64,000 bases of DNA from Fabrea salina. Lineage: Eukaryota > Ciliophora > Heterotrichea > Heterotrichida > Fabreidae. A program made the translations under genes and the position numbers. The stretch spans positions 62,001-126,000 of the forward strand of contig JALIHJ010000018.1 in assembly GCA_022984795.1 (NCBI GenBank), read 5' to 3'. The notes beneath the pieces were generated by a model. The model was not told where the DNA came from. It was given only the letters and a program-made list of their open reading frames with translations, and ran no database searches. Below, in pieces: positions 28,030 to 38,152 of the stretch (its first letter is position 1; every line of letters begins with the position of its first letter).

Positions 28030-30819
28030 ATGTCAAAAAGCAAAGCACGCATAATAAGAAAAAAGCCTTCAGAAAACTCCCCAGAGCTGCCTAACTTGAA
28101 CCCTAGCCACTCCTTGACACGAAGCACCCAAATCAAAGTAATTGGCAGGTTCAGACCTCTTATGGGTTTCGAAAAAGTAACTGGTAATTAGGAATTCAAG
28201 CAAAAAGAAACAGTGTCTTTCATTTCGGAAGAAAGTGTGGGAATAGGCGCTTCGAAGGAAATCGAAACCTTTACACTCGACAAGTTCTTCGGACCCGAAA
28301 ATACCCAAAAAGAGGTCTACGACTTCATTGGCAAAAGCACCATCCAGGATGTAATTACGGGGTACAATGGAACTATATTTGCCTACGGACAAACAGGTTC
28401 AGGAAAAACCTTTACCATGATGGGGCCTGATTTGTTTGACGAGGAAAGCAGAGGGGTTATTCCAAGAGCTGCTAGTCAGATCTTTGAGTCGATTCACCAA
28501 GACGAGTCGGACACTGAGTACACTCTTAAGTGCTCTATGCTCGAAATATACAAAGAAACCCTTAGAGACCTTCTTAAGTCTGAAGACTCTATTTTAAGAA
28601 TCAAAGAATGCACTCGCAAAGGGATTTACGTCCATGGACTTAATGAAGTTTGCATTACTTCAGAGCAAGACTTCATCAGTGTCATTAATTCAGGCGAGCA
28701 AATGCGCACTGTTGCTGCTACTCGTGTAAATAAGAACTCTTCGAGATCGCATTTGCTGCTTATCTTAGAAGTAAGACAGAAGTTACCCAACGACTCTGAG
28801 AAAAAAGGGATTCTGAATTTAGTAGACTTAGCAGGAAGTGAGAAAGTAAGTCACTCAGGAGTAACTGGAAACAAACTAGAAGAAGCCAAGAAAATCAACC
28901 TTTCGCTTTCAGCACTCGGAAACGTAATCCATGCTTTAACAGTTAACTCAGAACACGTTCCATACAGAGACTCTAAGTTAACAAGACTGCTGCAAGAGTC
29001 TTTGGGTGGGAACTTTAAAACAGCATTGATAGTGGCTTGTTCACCTTCAAGCAAGTTCCAAGACGAAACCATTAACTCTTTGAGGTTTGCAACTAGAGCC
29101 AGAGCTATCAGGAACAAAATAAGCCTCAACATAAAAAACTCACCCGAAAACTACATTAAAGAAATCAACAAGCTTAAGCAAGAACTGCACTCTGCACAAA
29201 CCCAAATTGAAACTTTGAAAGGAGTCAAAACTTTCAGCAAGTCATTTACAAACAAGACTCCAAAAACCGAAGAAACGAAAACTTTTAAGTCCTCTGACTC
29301 TGAAGAACCATCAAAAAGGCACACAGCAGTCTTTGAGCCAGACTCTTTGGGAAACTCTTTTAACTGCAAAACTCCTTTTGACTTTGAATTTAAGTTCCAA
29401 GACTCTGAGAACTTTTATGATTTGTTTTGCGAAAAGCTAAGCAGTTATCAAAAACAAGTCCAAGTTTTGTCTACTGAAAATGAAGACTTAAAAGAAAAGC
29501 TTAAAAAGTACGAAAGAAAACTAGAAAAGTCCAGGTCAAGTCAGATTGAGTCTCAGAAGAAATACCACGAGTACTATGAGTCATACTACAAGTCACTTCA
29601 TGTTATCAACAAAGACTCAAGCGAAAACGCTCTGCTTAAGAAGGAAGTTGAAAGCTTAAAAAGACAAGTTTTGAAATTGTCAATAGCTCTGCAAGAACTA
29701 GACACTAGGTACAAAAACTTCTTGGACAGGCACCAAAGCCCAGAAGCTTCCACTTGTTTAGAATTTGAAGAAACCAGTGACTGCTATGTGGGAAACAACA
29801 TACCAATAGTCACAGAAGAAGACCAAGACATAAGTCAAACCTTTGATTTGAACCTTTCTAAAAGACAACTTGAAGTTGAAAGCGAAGTGCTTCTGTCTAG
29901 TTGTCCTTATGCAAATGAAATTAAAAGCTCACTCCAAAACAACACTCAACTCAACAAAGACCTGTACATATTCCAACTCAAAAACCAACTAGTTCAAGCA
30001 GGAGTCATCAATGCTAACATGACTAGAGCATTGCACTCCCTTGACTGGAAACTTAGTGTAGTCAAGCACAAACACGATATGAAAAGGTTTTTGTGCCAAC
30101 ACCAGTGCCAGCACATTAAGTCTTTAGAAGACATGGTAGACTTCCTCCATGAGTCTTATAACAACTTTGTTGATTTGCACCAAAAAGAACATAAAAACCC
30201 CCCTTTGCAAAAAGGCTTCTCAAAAGTGACTCAAACTATCAGATCAGCAAACCGATCAACCACTGTAAAGCCTAATTCTCCCAAAACTCCACACAGACCA
30301 CTGGGTTCTTTTGTAGAGACATCTGAAAACCCAAATATTTTTTCAAAGTTAAAAGCAATGGAAACCTCCCTGAACTTGCAGAAGCTCTATAACACCCAAC
30401 TGAAGCAAGCTGCGCAAGACTCAGACTTGCAAACAAACCAATACAAACAAATACTAGAAGAACTCGAAAAAGAAGTCCACGAATGCCAAAGACGAGAACG
30501 AGAAAGGTGGAAAAAGTTCTTTGAAGAACTCTGTGACAACTCCCAAAAAGAACTCATACGCAAGCAACAAGAAGTAGTGAGGCTACATGAGTTAGTTGCA
30601 GATTGGGCTACGCAGTTCATGGAAATCCAAAACAAGTTCTTACTAGAAAAAAAACCTTTGGAGAACAAAGACTATGAAAAACTGGTAGCTCTTGTAGATA
30701 AGTCCAAACAAAACCTCAAAGCCAAGGAAACCTTAAACAACTTCAACTCGCCTTTAAAGAATTTCCTAGGGTTCTTTCCTGAACTTGGTAACAAAATTCC
30801 ACTCTCAGGAGATTTATAA
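28030..30819 (+). CDS. N-terminal-motor kinesin, kinesin-1-like, one intron
   Basis: Exon 1 (28030-28176) gives the first 49 residues, including IKVIGRFRPLMGFEK. The 15-nt intron GTAACTGGTAATTAG (28177-28191) is removed in phase 0, and exon 2 continues for 875 residues (924 aa in total). The motor domain carries the P-loop GQTGSGKT, switch I NKNSSRSH and switch II DLAGSE, so it should be an active ATPase. The motor and neck end near residue 375; the rest is mostly coiled coil with low-complexity linkers. Kinesin-1-type motor features and layout suggest a plus-end microtubule motor. The start is supported because beta-strand 1 of the motor lies in exon 1. Confidence 0.92.
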
Positions 30820-30824
30820 CTTAA

Positions 30825-32414
30825 CTATACTCTTTGAGATCCCTTGTTTTCAGCAGGTAAGTCACTTTTCTTTGCCGAGCCTTGGTTTTTTTTCCTTTTA
30901 ATGATAAAGATGTAAACCACCAAGGCTACTATTCCTAAAACTAGCAGAATTGTACCGACTATGATTCCTACTGTGACCTCACTGTTCAAAGAGTGTTCTT
31001 CAGTTTCTTCGGTTTCTTGAGTAGTTTCTTGGTCTCCAGTATCAGTAGTATCCTCAGTTGTCACTGAAGGAGAAACCTTGAAAGCCCCCTCCTTTGATTT
31101 TTTAAAAACAACTTCACTAGAAAGGTCCTTTGGGAACAAACTGCTTGAGTAACTAACGTCTATTGACTCCGAAGGCTCCCCTGAATTAACCCTTTCGATC
31201 CCCAGAGTCACTGTTGCCTTTGAAAATCCAGTTAAGTTCACATCTGTAGATAAACTTATTGAAGTATCACTTTTGGTGGAGTTAATGGTTTGTTCAGAGT
31301 TGTTGTACGACAGAACTGCTTTTGGCAACTCAAACGAGTAGCTTGAGTTTGCAGGGTGCTCAAAGCTAAACTGAAAAGTGCTTTGTTTGTCCTTAGAGCC
31401 TTTGTTTTCGAGTTCAAAAGTTAAACTAAGTACTGAGTAAGCGTTTTCTGTTTGGCAACTACTGCACACAGACTCGCCTTTTTCTTTTTCAGCTAATTCT
31501 AAGTAAAAGTTAGATTTCTGCATTACAGACTCAACAACTGCAAAGTGAGCAGAAACTATTCCAGGGATTTCTGACTTCGAGGCAGTGCTTTCAGGACCTA
31601 TTCCAGCCTCTAAGCTTTTGATGTCCTTTGAAAACGCATAGTCGAGTAAGGTTCCATGCTCAAAGTCTCCAAGTAGTTCCTTTGCTGTTCCAAATTTCCA
31701 AGAAGAGCCGAGTTCACTTGAAACCTTTTCATAGAACTCCGTGGACAATGAGTCATTTATGGGGTTTGAGTTGGATGAGTAAGGCTTAAGGTATTTATCT
31801 CCGTTTCTTTCGTAGTGGATCAAATGAGTTATTTCTTCGTTTGTCATAAAGGTATCAAGCCACTGCGTTAAGCTTTCAGAATTAGCAGAACTTCCGGGAT
31901 AATAATCGTTACATTTCTGGGCTTCAGTTAAGTTCCACTCAAAGTCCCAGTTTCTGTTTAAGTTGACTCCGTTACCACTTTGGCAGTCTGAGTTTAAGTA
32001 GTAAGGGTAAATAGTTTGTGGACTAGTCCAGTTTGTGTAAGACTCAGTGTAAGCATAGGAGTTGAGCAAAGGAATTATGTAAACGTCGTTCATCATAAGT
32101 ATTTCTTGGTAGGTTTGGTTCTCATTGGCTAATTTAAGAAGGGAGTACACAGCCATGGAAGTTCCTAGTGGGTACCCTCCGTAAACCCCTGCCAAAATAA
32201 GCAGTTTTTCTTTTTGAGTAGAGCTGCTCATAGAAATCTTTGAGTAGTAAACGTCTGTTCCTTCAATTTTCCGATCAGTAACTATCGTGAAGTTCGCACT
32301 AACTTCTTGTAAAAGGGTCCTTAGCTCATCTATTGTGAAGTACCCATACATACTTCCGGAGTTAACTCTTTCTTCCCACGCAAAAACACTTGTCAGCAGC
32401 AGTAAGTGTATCAT
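30825..32414 (-). CDS. M14 carboxypeptidase-like type I membrane protein, metal motif lost
   Basis: 529 aa from the ATG at 32412-32414. A signal peptide (MIHLLLLTSVFA) is followed by an M14 zinc-carboxypeptidase-like domain (about 20-310). Conserved parts are NLNRNWDFEWN (substrate-binding Asn/Arg), the His in LIHYERNGDKYLKPYS, and the Glu region LEAGIGPESTA. The zinc-binding HxxE, expected after the first strand, is replaced by GVYGGYPLG, so two zinc ligands are missing and the protein is probably not a peptidase. A Ser/Thr-rich beta domain with several N-glycosylation sites, an acidic Thr-rich stalk, one membrane helix near 470-500 and a short basic tail follow. A surface-receptor or adhesion role is inferred. 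Confidence 0.82.
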   Translation of the reverse strand: MIHLLLLTSVFAWEERVNSGSMYGYFTIDELRTLLQEVSANFTIVTDRKIEGTDVYYSKISMSSSTQKEKLLILAGVYGGYPLGTSMAVYSLLKLANENQTYQEILMMNDVYIIPLLNSYAYTESYTNWTSPQTIYPYYLNSDCQSGNGVNLNRNWDFEWNLTEAQKCNDYYPGSSANSESLTQWLDTFMTNEEITHLIHYERNGDKYLKPYSSNSNPINDSLSTEFYEKVSSELGSSWKFGTAKELLGDFEHGTLLDYAFSKDIKSLEAGIGPESTASKSEIPGIVSAHFAVVESVMQKSNFYLELAEKEKGESVCSSCQTENAYSVLSLTFELENKGSKDKQSTFQFSFEHPANSSYSFELPKAVLSYNNSEQTINSTKSDTSISLSTDVNLTGFSKATVTLGIERVNSGEPSESIDVSYSSSLFPKDLSSEVVFKKSKEGAFKVSPSVTTEDTTDTGDQETTQETEETEEHSLNSEVTVGIIVGTILLVLGIVALVVYIFIIKRKKNQGSAKKSDLPAENKGSQRV

Positions 32415-32437
32415 ATTTATTATCAGTTTCAAGTTAA

Positions 32438-33370
32438 TTAAAGCTTAGGCAGAAGCGAACTAAGTAACTGGAACTGGTTTGTGTTGTTCATTCTCTGGAC
32501 AACTTGCATCAACAAGTTAAAAGTAATCACGTAAACCCTGAGCCTTTTCCTACCAAGTACTTTTACCCACTTGTGAATTGTACTTAAGTCTTTTAAAGCC
32601 AAAAAAGCCTGCACTAAGTAGTCTTTTTTAAGTGCATTTCTTGCAGCAGTGTAGTAAGAGCCCTTTGCTTTCTTTAAAAAAGTGTACGGAAAAGGCAGAC
32701 TTACTTGTGTTAAGTAGCCATTGTCACACAACTTCAAAAAGTCGTTTAGAGAGTGACTTCCAAACCTAGAGAAGTCTAGTGAACTCAGCTTCGACCTAAT
32801 CTCAGCAATATTTGGCAGACATCCTAAAATAGAATCTGTGCAAATCACTTTGTCTCCGGAAAGCGCCTCCAAAGACATAGCCACTCCGCTTTTTTCGTAT
32901 ACACTAATAGAAGCCCAAAGCATTAAGGCTTTCAAAAAGTTGTACTTAACTCCTTCTAAGTTCTTTATATTCCTAAGGAACTCCTCCTTGTAAGCTGGGT
33001 CAGGCCTCAGAATAAATGGTTTTCTGTTGAACGTAAGGAACAAGTAAGACTCTATAAGTCTAGCTTTAGGAGGACCTACTTGCAAACAAAAGTCTTCGTC
33101 CACAAGAACTGCCACGTGGTCGAAGTAGTGCAGCGAAAAAGCCCTTAGAGCTTCGTAAGCACGTCCAGGAGTTTGGGTCTATGTAAAGTTTACAAGAATG
33201 ATGTCTCCTGGTTGCAAGAAAGAAACCAACTTGAGTGCAGCTTGTTTTTCTTCTTCTGGAATCTTTTGACTGTGGGAAATCGCTAAACTCTCAGGAGCAA
33301 AAAGATAAGCCACTAGCTCTACACTGGTTCTTAATAACTATTACTTAGTTGCGTAGTCAAAGAACTTCAT
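32438..33370 (-). CDS. Permuted papain-fold (NlpC/P60, YiiX-like) protein, two introns
   Basis: Three exons join across introns 33330-33344 (GTAATAGTTATTAAG) and 33179-33193 (GTAAACTTTACATAG) to give 300 aa. Without splicing the frame lacks both its ATG (33368-33370) and the domain start. The spliced part reads LQPGDIILTQTPGRAYEAL, then HYFDHVAVLVDEDFCLQVGP, the pattern of circularly permuted NlpC/P60 proteins in which PGDI is followed by a catalytic His (DHVAV) and later a Cys (VICTDSILG). Related proteins cleave lipid or peptide amide/ester bonds. The C-terminal 100 residues have no match I recognise. The divergent phosphatase-like gene starts 24 bp away. Confidence 0.75.
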
Positions 33371-33394
33371 ATTTATAATTGTTCGTTTAACAAA

Positions 33395-34540
33395 ATGGAG
33401 ATGGAACTAATAGGAGCTATAAAAGTAAGGGACGGTCTCTTTATAGGGGACGAGTATGCAGCACAGGACCTTGAGTTTGTAGTAGCTAACAAAGTTACAA
33501 GGATAATTAACTGCGCAGCAAGGCAAGTTCCCAATCACTGGGAGCCAATTGGAGTTAACTACTTATCTTTTTACTGGGGAGACAACGACTCCCAGGTACT
33601 CTTCGATAACAAGGACGAAACCTTTTCACAGATCTACCAGTTCATACAAGAAGCAGAAGAACTAGGTGAGAGTGTTCTGGTGCATTCAGTTAAAGGCCAG
33701 GGAAGGTGCATCTGTGTCGTGGCTGCTTTTTTCATGAAGAAGTACAGTTGGGCTCTTTTCAAAAGCCTAGAGTTTTTGAGTTCCCGCAGACCTGACATGG
33801 ACATTAGGCCAAGCTTTGTGCACCAACTGGCCAATTTGGAGGGAAGACTCGAGAAATATGGCCCAAAGACTGCCAAGTGGGAAGAATACAACAACCCAGA
33901 AGACCTAGTTCTGCGGAATACTTTTTTAAACGCCCAAATGGGTCCTTTCGTTAACTATGAAGAAACGGAATCAGAAAAGGAATTTAAAGTAAACTGGGCC
34001 GACAACGGTTCTGAAGACAAAGAAAAACTAGTAGACATCCTCCACCCCAGTAGCAAAAACCCAGTTGAAGACGGATTTGCTTTAATGAGAAGCTGCATCA
34101 AAGGAGGCAACCAAGCTGAATTCAGGGCACCGCTTTACGTGTCCAAAAAGGTTTCGTTGGCTCCCAAAGCCAGAGCTGAAAACTTGCAGCCCAAAAACCT
34201 AGACATCCTCAGAGAGTACGGGTCTTCGCACGACGCCCTTAACAAATTAGCTGATGCTTTGCATCAAGGAATCACTACTTCTCCTGAAAAGAAACCAACT
34301 AAAATCGAAGCGATCAAAACTAGAGAAACTAAGTCTAAGAAAAAAGTCCAGCCTAAAAACTTCCAAATGGATCCCAACACTCCTGAAAAAAGACGCTCTC
34401 CTCTCAAAAACGAGTCTTCAAGGAAAAAAACCAGGCCCAACACTGCCCAAAACCGACCTTATTCACCTCCTTCTTCAAAGAAAACAACTAAGTCACCTGG
34501 ATCTGCTAAAAAGTTAAATAGAAATGCTCGCCAGCGTTAA
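33395..34540 (+). CDS. Dual-specificity-phosphatase-like pseudophosphatase (Cys to Ser)
   Basis: 381 aa. Residues 1-150 are a dual-specificity-phosphatase fold (IKVRDGLFIGDEYAAQDLEF, INCAARQVPNHW). The signature H-C-X5-R reads HSVKGQGR, so the nucleophilic cysteine is serine while the Arg is kept. This predicts a phospho-binding rather than a hydrolysing protein. I recall similar VHS-type variants in other alveolates, so this is likely an old, conserved change and not decay. The rest is Lys/Pro/Ser-rich and probably disordered and basic. It is convergent with the SHIPPO gene, 12 bp away. Confidence 0.83.
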   Translation: MEMELIGAIKVRDGLFIGDEYAAQDLEFVVANKVTRIINCAARQVPNHWEPIGVNYLSFYWGDNDSQVLFDNKDETFSQIYQFIQEAEELGESVLVHSVKGQGRCICVVAAFFMKKYSWALFKSLEFLSSRRPDMDIRPSFVHQLANLEGRLEKYGPKTAKWEEYNNPEDLVLRNTFLNAQMGPFVNYEETESEKEFKVNWADNGSEDKEKLVDILHPSSKNPVEDGFALMRSCIKGGNQAEFRAPLYVSKKVSLAPKARAENLQPKNLDILREYGSSHDALNKLADALHQGITTSPEKKPTKIEAIKTRETKSKKKVQPKNFQMDPNTPEKRRSPLKNESSRKKTRPNTAQNRPYSPPSSKKTTKSPGSAKKLNRNARQR

Positions 34541-34552
34541 ATCTGTCATAAT

Positions 34553-35794
34553 CTAAGACTTGCTTGCACCAATCATAGAAACGGATTCGTAGGCACCAGG
34601 TCCTGGTGAGTCCCTACTGCGGTATTTAGCTCGTGCGTCTTTCAAGAACCCCCACTGAGGACCCTCTGTTTTAGAAGCTGGGTTGTAAGAGCCTGGCCCA
34701 GGAATGCTTTTAGACTCTCGCTGGTGCTGAGTTTCTTTGTCCCTTCTTTCTTTTCCGAGTCCCCAAGAAGGAAGGTTCTTAGCTGTTAAGTTGGTTTTTG
34801 GACTGTAGTTGCCAGGACCCTAAATATGCCTTACTGGTAAATCAGTGTTTCTTGAAACCTTTTCTTTTCCGAAAATGCTGAAACTAGGAGAGTCTTGAAA
34901 GTAACTCGGCTTGTAAGCACCTGGACCTGGAGACTGAGGTGCGTTTGCTAGTGGGCCTCTGATTCCACTTCCAAACACGTTGCTGGCTTTAGAAGTAGGA
35001 AGCTTGGGTTCGTAAGTGCCTGGGTCAGGCCCTGTGAAAGTTTTGTTCATGTTTACTCTAGAAGCCTTAGAAAAGGAATAAGTAGGTGAGTCTTCTTTGC
35101 GTTTAGGGTTGTACTGTCCAGGTCCAGGCGACTTAATTCCAGTACTAGTGGCAGGGCGCTTAGCTCCTAAGGAATAAGCCCTTTTAGAAATGGTAGTTGG
35201 AACATCTTCGTAATAAGTTCCGGGGCCAGGTGCTTCATTTGCCCTGGCTCTTTTTCTCTCTTCTTTGCCAAACACCCATTTAGGTCCCTCTGGGCCGTTT
35301 CTGACCCAGTAGTTGCCTGGGCCAGGAGTGTCTTGGATTCTTTGTTTTTGTATTTTATGGTCTTTGCCCAGTCCGTAAGAAGGCATCTTCTCAAAAGTAG
35401 ATGAGTAACTAGGGTTGTAAGTTCCAGGTCCTGGACCCTGCTCGCTAGAAAACTTAGAGTCTCTTCCGTAAATACTGTACGAAGGACCTTCGCCAACAGA
35501 CCTAACTTCATAGTTAGCAGGCCCAGGGGACTGAGTAGGAACTGAAAGTGGAGGTCTGGAGGACTTACCCAGCTTTGCTGGAGTAGGACTTGTCCAAGAC
35601 ACACTAGGAGAATATGCACCTGGGCCTGGAGAACCTGTTGAGCCCGAAAACGTTGAACGGTGGGACTTTCCGAAATTGATTGACTTATTGGTGCGTGACT
35701 CGTGGGGGTTGTAAGTACCTGGGCCTGGGCTAGTCTCTTTGCGTACGTGTTGAGTTCTGCCCGAAATGGACCATGAAGGGTATGACTTTTTCAT
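34553..35794 (-). CDS. SHIPPO (PG-rich) repeat protein, one intron
   Basis: Two exons join across the intron GTAAGGCATATTTAG (34820-34834) to give 408 aa ending in GASKS. About twelve repeats of the form xPGPGxY run through the protein (SPGPGTYNP, SPGPGAYSP, TPGPGNYWV, SPGPGQYNP and so on), spaced roughly 30 residues apart. This is the sperm-tail PG-rich (ODF3/CIMAP, SHIPPO) family, which lines microtubules in cilia and flagella. The intron lies within a repeat (DLP | GPGNY), which supports the join. A role in ciliary or cortical microtubules is inferred. Confidence 0.9.
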
Positions 35795-35885
35795 AACGTT
35801 ATTTTTATATGAAGCAGATTACCGACACTAACGATGAACTAACGCCTTAGGTGAGAGGCTGCTTATAGTGTGCTAAGGACTTATT

Positions 35886-37151
35886 TTAAAGTTCTAAAAG
35901 CATTCTTGAAGGTTCCTCCACACTCAACTTGATAGTTCTCAAGAAAGTCACTGCATCCTTTCCGTCCAAGAGTCTGTGGTCGTAGGTAAGGGCCAAGTAC
36001 ATCATAGGCCTGGCTACTATCTTGTCTTCGCGTACTACTGGTCTGTTTTCAATGTTGTGCATTCCCAAAATAGCACTTTGAGGAGGGTTTATAATAGGGG
36101 TTCCCATCATGCTTCCATAAACTCCGCCGTTTGAGATCGTGAAGTTGCCTCCTGTCATGTCTTCAAGGGCCAAAGTGCCTTCTTTTGCTTGGTGCCCAAA
36201 GTAAGCTATTTCTTTTTCAATGTCTGCGTAGCTCTTTAGATGACAGTCTCTGAGTACTGGAACTACAAGGCCTTTCGGAGTAGCTACTGCTACTGAAATG
36301 TCAGCAAAGTTTCTGTAAATTATTTCTTCTCCGTCAATGACTGCGTTGGCTACTGGAATCTGCTGCAGGGCGTGTGTAGCAGCTTTCACGAAAAAGGACA
36401 TGAACCCTAGTTTCACTCCATGCTTTTTCTGGAACTCGTCTTTGTAGGCGTTGCGGAGCTCTATGGCGCGTGACATGTCGCACTCTTGGAAAGTGGTTAG
36501 CATGGCGTAAGTGTTTTGGGCACCTTTGAGTCTTTCGGCAATGCGTTTGCGCATTCTGTTCATTTTCTCTCGTTTTTCTTCTCTTTGGCCAGAAACAGCA
36601 ACTGGTTTTGGAGGGGCAGGAGGAGCTTTTTCTTTTGGTTTTTCTTGTGGTTTAGGCTGTTCTTTGGGTTTTTCAGCCTTTTTAGGTTCTTCTTTAGGAG
36701 CCTCTTGTTTAGGGGCTTCTTTGGAGGTTTCTTTGGAGGCTTCTTTAGGGGCTTCTTGTTTAGGGGCTTCTGTAGAAGGTGCTTCAGCAGGTTTACTTTG
36801 AGAGGTGTCCACAATAAATAAATCAGCACCTACAGGGATTTCATCACCTTCGCCTGCAAGGCACTCAGTTATCACTCCTGCCTGAGGAGATCTGATTTCT
36901 TGACTGAGTTTATCGCTTTCAATAACTACTACAACTTCGTCCATGTCTACGTAGTCTCCTGGTTTTTTAACCCAAGATTGGATTGCGCCTTCAGTGATGC
37001 TTTCCCCCATAGAAGGAACTTTGACAGTTTCTTTGGAAAAGTAGCGCAGGGGAAATTTGGTTCTGAAAGACCTCATAGGGGCCAGCAAAGGCCTGGGCTG
37101 CATAGCTTGCCTAGTTGGTAATTTTAGCAGTGTTGAAACTCGGCGGAACAT
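35886..37151 (-). CDS. DLST: Dihydrolipoyl succinyltransferase (2-oxoglutarate dehydrogenase E2)
   Basis: 421 aa. An Arg-rich mitochondrial presequence (about 1-40) is followed by a lipoyl domain with the lipoyl lysine in IESDKLSQE (about residue 80). A long Ala/Pro/Lys/Glu linker follows, built of short repeats such as KEAPKQEAP (125-185). The catalytic domain (190-421) ends with the active-site [12 protein letters not shown]. There is no peripheral-subunit-binding domain, as in other eukaryotic DLSTs. The enzyme transfers succinyl groups to CoA in the citric acid cycle in mitochondria. Confidence 0.95.
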   Translation of the reverse strand: MFRRVSTLLKLPTRQAMQPRPLLAPMRSFRTKFPLRYFSKETVKVPSMGESITEGAIQSWVKKPGDYVDMDEVVVVIESDKLSQEIRSPQAGVITECLAGEGDEIPVGADLFIVDTSQSKPAEAPSTEAPKQEAPKEASKETSKEAPKQEAPKEEPKKAEKPKEQPKPQEKPKEKAPPAPPKPVAVSGQREEKREKMNRMRKRIAERLKGAQNTYAMLTTFQECDMSRAIELRNAYKDEFQKKHGVKLGFMSFFVKAATHALQQIPVANAVIDGEEIIYRNFADISVAVATPKGLVVPVLRDCHLKSYADIEKEIAYFGHQAKEGTLALEDMTGGNFTISNGGVYGSMMGTPIINPPQSAILGMHNIENRPVVREDKIVARPMMYLALTYDHRLLDGKDAVTFLRTIKLSVEEPSRMLLEL

Positions 37152-37236
37152 TTAATATCCATTAAACTCCAGGAAACAGCACTTCAAAATTTAATTAAGC
37201 TCTACTTAAGTTATATACGTTTTAAAGTTTACACAA

Positions 37237-38046
37237 ATGGGTTCAGGTAATTCTTGCTTTAACTGCTTTACGGACAAAAATCCCCAAAACAACTCTGTTC
37301 CACAACTTGAAACTCCTTATGCGTTCGCTCCAATGCCAAGTGAAGTTAAGGACAGCAAGTTTGACTCTAAAGAGTTCAAACCCGAAAAGCCAAAACAATC
37401 AGAGCACTTTTCTAAGGCAGAAGTAACACAAATGATAAGTTCTTGTGAAGAAAAGTTTTTAAAAGAGATCCAAGCCTCTCCTTTGGAAAATGGGTATGAG
37501 AATGTGCTTGACAAAGGAGGCTTTGAAGTCTACTGCAAAGACTTGCCAGAAGGATTTATAATGCTGTCTAAGTGGAAGGTTCCTTACGACGGAAAAGAGC
37601 TTCTGGAGTTTATGAAGCGAAGCGACATCAGAAAGGCTTGGGACAAAAACATAGAAGAAGCTAGAAAGATTTGTGACGTTTCTGAAGACACATCAGTGTA
37701 CTATCAGTTGTTCAAAAAGATGCTTATGACTACCCAACGAGACATGCTAATTGTAACCAAACTGAGCAAAACTAACCAAGGCTGGTTGGACGTATCAACT
37801 TCCATTGACTCTTCTTTATTGCCTGCTTGTGACAATGTAGTCAGGGCAAGACTTGCCATTGGTGGATACTTCATGCAACCCATAACAAAGGATTCAGAAG
37901 GGAACATCACTCAAGTCTTTAGCTTAAGTGAAGCGTACTTTGGAGGGAACTTTCCCAAAAGCATGATTAAAAAGATGAGTGTCACAATGGTTCCTAAGTT
38001 CGCTAAGTCTATGATAGAAGGCTTTGAAAAATTCAGTAATAAATAA
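37237..38046 (+). CDS. START lipid-binding domain protein
   Basis: 269 aa. The start MGSGNSCFNC has Gly2, Ser6 and two cysteines, a good N-myristoylation and palmitoylation pattern. After a disordered linker the START fold covers about residues 75-265 (FEVYCKDLPEGFIMLSKWKV, AWDKNIEEARKI, MTTQRDMLIVTKL). START domains bind single lipids or sterols in a deep pocket; this one may be a membrane-tethered lipid carrier (inference). The gene is divergent from DLST, with 85 bp between starts. Confidence 0.85.
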   Translation: MGSGNSCFNCFTDKNPQNNSVPQLETPYAFAPMPSEVKDSKFDSKEFKPEKPKQSEHFSKAEVTQMISSCEEKFLKEIQASPLENGYENVLDKGGFEVYCKDLPEGFIMLSKWKVPYDGKELLEFMKRSDIRKAWDKNIEEARKICDVSEDTSVYYQLFKKMLMTTQRDMLIVTKLSKTNQGWLDVSTSIDSSLLPACDNVVRARLAIGGYFMQPITKDSEGNITQVFSLSEAYFGGNFPKSMIKKMSVTMVPKFAKSMIEGFEKFSNK

Positions 38047-38056
38047 AACTTAACCA

Positions 38057-38120
38057 AAAAGTGACGGGATTTGAATACACGGCCTCTCACCCAAGAATCA
38101 TGCCCCTAGACCAAACGGCC
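38057..38120 (-). pseudogene. Decayed tRNA-Pro(TGG)-like sequence
   Basis: On the minus strand the D-arm region GGTCTAGGGGCATGATTCT and the T-loop context TTCAAATCCCG match eukaryotic tRNA-Pro almost exactly, and TTGGGTG fits the anticodon loop with anticodon TGG (38091-38093). The anticodon stem is about seven bases too short, the T-stem arms (GTGTA / CCCGT) pair poorly, and the acceptor ends do not pair. I read this as a tRNA-Pro remnant in the 106-bp gap between the convergent START and RBBP4 genes, not a working tRNA. Confidence 0.6.
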
Positions 38121-38152
38121 TTCCTAATTGCTTACTTATAGGTTCCAATTAA

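Noticed and set aside
36599-36800. Plus-strand Gly/Phe-rich frames opposite the DLST linker
   Set aside because: They are complements of the repetitive Ala/Pro/Lys/Glu linker of DLST and have no independent support.
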